NCBI RefSeq assembly: GCF_031344075.1 | Contig: NZ_JAVJAN010000013.1 | Coordinates: forward strand, 27,022-91,021 | Source of the DNA: Clostridium aquiflavi | GTDB lineage: Bacteria; Bacillota; Clostridia; Clostridiales; Clostridiaceae | Length of the DNA: 64,000 nucleotides | Direction: 5' to 3' | Shown here: positions 62,049-64,000 of the stretch, piece by piece | Layout: the number at the start of each line of letters is the position of its first letter | Position numbering within the stretch: the first letter of the stretch is position 1 | The notes under the pieces: generated by a model | What the model saw: the letters and a program-made list of their open reading frames with translations, nothing else | Database searches by the model: none | What the model was told of the DNA's origin: nothing | Made by a program: the position numbers and the translations under genes

Positions 62049-62849
62049 ATGTGTGAAAATATAAAAAATCAAATTGCAGTTATAACTGGCGGTGGTTCAG
62101 GTATAGGACGTGATATATGTATAGAATTTGCTAAACGTGGTATTAAAGTTATGATTACTGGAAGAAGAGATGCCAATATCAATGAAACTAAAAAACTAAT
62201 TGAAGATTTAAACGGATATGCAGAAACTTATAAAATGGATGTTTCTAATAAAGAAAATGTAGAAAGTGTATTTAAAGAAATATATACTAAACATGGTAAA
62301 ATTGACATTCTCATAAACAATGCCGGACTTTCAACACCTCCTACATTTTGCACTAATATGTCAGATAGTGATTGGGATAGTCTTATAAAAACTCATTTAT
62401 ACGGAGCTTTTTATTGTTCAAGAGCATGTGCTAAATTTATGAAAAATAATAATTATGGAAGAATCGTAAATATGTCATCTATTGCAGGTGTATTTGGTTT
62501 TGCAGGAAATATTAATTATTCTACTGCTAAAACAGCACTCGTTGGATTTACTTATTCATTAGCTAAAGAACTTGGCTCATATGGAATAACAGTGAATGCA
62601 ATACAACCTGGAATTATAAGGACTTCTATGACTGAAGAAGCATTAAATGCTTTAGAAACAAAATTTGTTAATGAAACACCTTTGAAAAAGATTGGTGAGC
62701 CAAAGGATATTGCTTCAGCAGTTTCATTCCTATGTAGCCCTGATTCAGGATTTATTACAGGTGTAATACTTAGAGTTGATGGAGGATATATTCTAAATAG
62801 TGGAATGGACATCCTTATGATGCAAACATGTTCTACTGAAGAACAATAG
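62049..62849 (+). CDS. Short-chain dehydrogenase/reductase (FabG-like)
   Basis: 266 residues, classical SDR: AVITGGGSGIGRDIC cofactor motif, INNAGLSTP, MSSIAG with the Ser, YSTAK catalytic Tyr-Lys, and PGIIRTSM. The R of TGRRDAN after strand 2 suggests NADP(H). The tail after VDGGY is extended (SGMDILMMQTCS). Substrate unknown. SD GGAAGGACG. Divergent from the LuxR-type regulator, by which it is probably controlled. Confidence 0.9.
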   Translation: MCENIKNQIAVITGGGSGIGRDICIEFAKRGIKVMITGRRDANINETKKLIEDLNGYAETYKMDVSNKENVESVFKEIYTKHGKIDILINNAGLSTPPTFCTNMSDSDWDSLIKTHLYGAFYCSRACAKFMKNNNYGRIVNMSSIAGVFGFAGNINYSTAKTALVGFTYSLAKELGSYGITVNAIQPGIIRTSMTEEALNALETKFVNETPLKKIGEPKDIASAVSFLCSPDSGFITGVILRVDGGYILNSGMDILMMQTCSTEEQ

Positions 62850-62865
62850 TAACTAAAACAAAGTC

Positions 62866-62899
62866 AAAAATGCCTAAAGATTTTTCTCTAGGCATTTAT
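62866..62899 (+). terminator. Terminator after the SDR gene
   Basis: AAATGCCTA (62868-62876) with TAGGCATTT (62889-62897); T-rich on the 3' side. Confidence 0.75.
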
Positions 62900-62977
62900 T
62901 ACTTCATTTTAAAAATAGACTCTAATTTAACATCATTATAAATTACTGTATCTATATATTTTTTATTTTATCATCAA

Positions 62978-63742
62978 TTATATATTGCATTCCTCTACTG
63001 TAATATTAAGATCTTTATCTACTGTAAAAATATAAGTTTTTGTTTCTAATATCTCATTTTCCCAAGGACGATAATATTTAAAAGTAACTTTCGTAGTACC
63101 TTCTTTTACAGCTGAAAACTTCCAAGTGTACGTTCCACCCGCTCCTTGAATTTCTGAATCAACATTATCTTGTTTATAATCTTTCCATTCTTCCTTTATA
63201 ATACCACCTGTATTAAATTCATAATTCCAAGTATAACCAGTTGTAGGATTACCGTCAATATTTATCTCTACTACTTTTCCACTAGCTACATAAACATTAT
63301 TAATTTTAGTAGGTTCTGTTTCAACTCCATTTGATAAAAATGCCTTTGTTGCTTGTGGAATTTTATCCCCTATAGATTCCCCTGACATTGCAAAAGTATA
63401 TGTTCTTTTATTAATTACAATATTTCCTTTGGCCATTGCTCCGCTTTTATCTAAGTAATATGTTTTTCCATTTACCTCAATAACACCACTTTGTATTGCT
63501 CCATTTAAGTCTGCATAATACCAAGTTCCGTTATCATAAATCCATCCTGTTTTCATGTATCCATTATTATCAAAATAATACCATGCATTATTTATTTGCT
63601 TCCAGCCTATCGCATAATTTAATTGTGAATACCACCAGCCATTTGTATCCTTAATCCAAGCAGCATTAGCTTCTTTAGGAACAAATGAAAAACTAAGTAC
63701 CACACCTAAAATACCTGTTAACAAAATCTTTGATTTTTTCAT
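62978..63742 (-). CDS. Secreted choline-binding-repeat protein with chagasin (I42) domain
   Basis: 254 residues. Signal peptide KKSKILLTGILGVVLSFSF ending around ANAAW. Four cell-wall/choline-binding repeats of the type GWWYSQLNYAIGWKQINNAWYYFD span about 30-115. The C-terminal domain (about 140-254) has NPTTGYTW, AGGTYTWKF and YYRPWE, the three loops of chagasin-family inhibitors of papain-like cysteine proteases (MEROPS I42). It would sit on the wall and inhibit cysteine proteases such as clostripain-unrelated papain types, perhaps its own exported ones. Good SD (GAGAGGCGAG). Confidence 0.88.
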   Translation of the reverse strand: MKKSKILLTGILGVVLSFSFVPKEANAAWIKDTNGWWYSQLNYAIGWKQINNAWYYFDNNGYMKTGWIYDNGTWYYADLNGAIQSGVIEVNGKTYYLDKSGAMAKGNIVINKRTYTFAMSGESIGDKIPQATKAFLSNGVETEPTKINNVYVASGKVVEINIDGNPTTGYTWNYEFNTGGIIKEEWKDYKQDNVDSEIQGAGGTYTWKFSAVKEGTTKVTFKYYRPWENEILETKTYIFTVDKDLNITVEECNI

Positions 63743-63871
63743 TATATCTCGCCTCTCTATATTGTTTTTATGCTAAAGATTATTTTTATTTCTATTAATA
63801 ATATAAATAATCTATTTTATTACATTTTAACATACTTTTTTAGGTATTAATTTCATAATCTTCTTATAAAA

Positions 63872-63912
63872 TAAAAAAATCTAAAGTAAAAATCTACATT
63901 TCTACTTTAGAC
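63872..63912 (-). terminator. Terminator after tRNA-Lys
   Basis: On minus: TCTAAAGTA (63911-63903) pairs with TACTTTAGA (63888-63880), followed by T7. Directly 3' of the tRNA. Confidence 0.85.
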
Positions 63913-63918
63913 TAAGTT

Positions 63919-63994
63919 TGGTGGCTCACCCGGGAATCGAACCCGGGACACCATGATTAAAAGTCATGTGCTCTACCGACTGAGCTAGTGAACC
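63919..63994 (-). tRNA. tRNA-Lys (TTT anticodon)
   Basis: On the minus strand the acceptor stem GGTTCAC pairs with GTGAGCC; the D arm AGCTCAGTCGGTAGAGC, anticodon loop CTTTTAA (TTT), T arm GGGTTCGATTCCC and encoded CCA are all visible. Seventy-six bases. Confidence 0.97.
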
Positions 63995-64000
63995 AAAATG

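Noticed and set aside
1..64000. CRISPR arrays, prophage and insertion sequences
   Set aside because: No regularly spaced direct repeats, no phage structural or integrase genes and no transposase gene were seen; only short palindromic elements are present.

Overview
The window is about 64 kb of very AT-rich DNA (roughly 27-30 percent G+C by eye) with short intergenic spaces, strong GGAGG-type ribosome binding sites and many U-tailed hairpin terminators. Gene content ([FeFe] hydrogenase and its maturase HydG, a flavin/Fe-S enoate-reductase-like enzyme, 2-hydroxyacyl-CoA dehydratase-type reductase components, preQ1 and tRNA-Trp T-box leaders, spore-surface-like proteins) points to an anaerobic, motile, spore-forming Clostridium sensu stricto. 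The species cannot be fixed from the sequence alone. No prophage, CRISPR array or intact insertion sequence is visible; this is chromosomal core and accessory sequence.

Layout. 1-2.3 kb: enoate-reductase-like flavoenzyme. 2.3-7.5 kb (minus strand): a preQ1-I riboswitch followed by an HgdB-like Fe-S protein, an HgdC-like ATPase, queD, queE, folE, queC and a cytochrome b5-fold protein. 8.0-9.6 kb: motAB. 9.6-12.9 kb: ferritin-like protein, sugar O-acetyltransferase, DUF1349, AraC regulator, Zn ribbon. 13.0-18.9 kb: hydrogenase region (structured leader, TM1266-type regulator, hydG, GlpA-like oxidoreductase, monomeric [FeFe] hydrogenase). 19.1-22.3 kb: RsgI-like anti-sigma and sigma factor, SIMPL protein, palindromic repeats, and a promoter-to-terminator noncoding RNA. 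22.3-33 kb: unknown proteins, a PadR/DUF1700/DUF4097 operon with two visible operators, a Csp-like Cys protein, MarR plus UvrA-like ABC protein, HD hydrolase and a 43-residue membrane peptide. 33.4-42.6 kb: one 3078-codon cyclic beta-1,2-glucan synthase-type gene. 42.9-47.1 kb: membrane proteins, trpS with its T-box, an ECF S component. 47.2-50.8 kb: three signal-less secreted-structure-like proteins, possibly spore surface. 51-54 kb: KapD-like exonuclease, MscL with a zinc ribbon, mini-kinase, metallophosphoesterase. 54.2-59 kb: heterodimeric ABC exporter and AraC regulator. 59.3-64 kb: msrB remnant, sugar dehydrogenase-fold protein, LuxR regulator, SDR, wall-anchored chagasin-type inhibitor, tRNA-Lys.

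How the parts work together. The strongest system-level signal is the preQ1-regulated operon: it encodes every step from GTP to preQ0 but not the usual nitrile reductase QueF. The place where a reductase is expected is taken by an ATP-driven Fe-S electron-transfer pair. I infer that this pair may carry out a reduction in queuosine synthesis. The second strong signal is a noncoding RNA locus at about 22.0-22.3 kb whose 3' end recurs at 42.8 and 54.0 kb, with a compensatory base pair change in the terminal hairpin. Other points worth attention are a sigma-factor gene whose conserved N terminus has no ordinary start codon, three copies of a palindromic repeat, and a G+C-rich structured insert between folE and queC.
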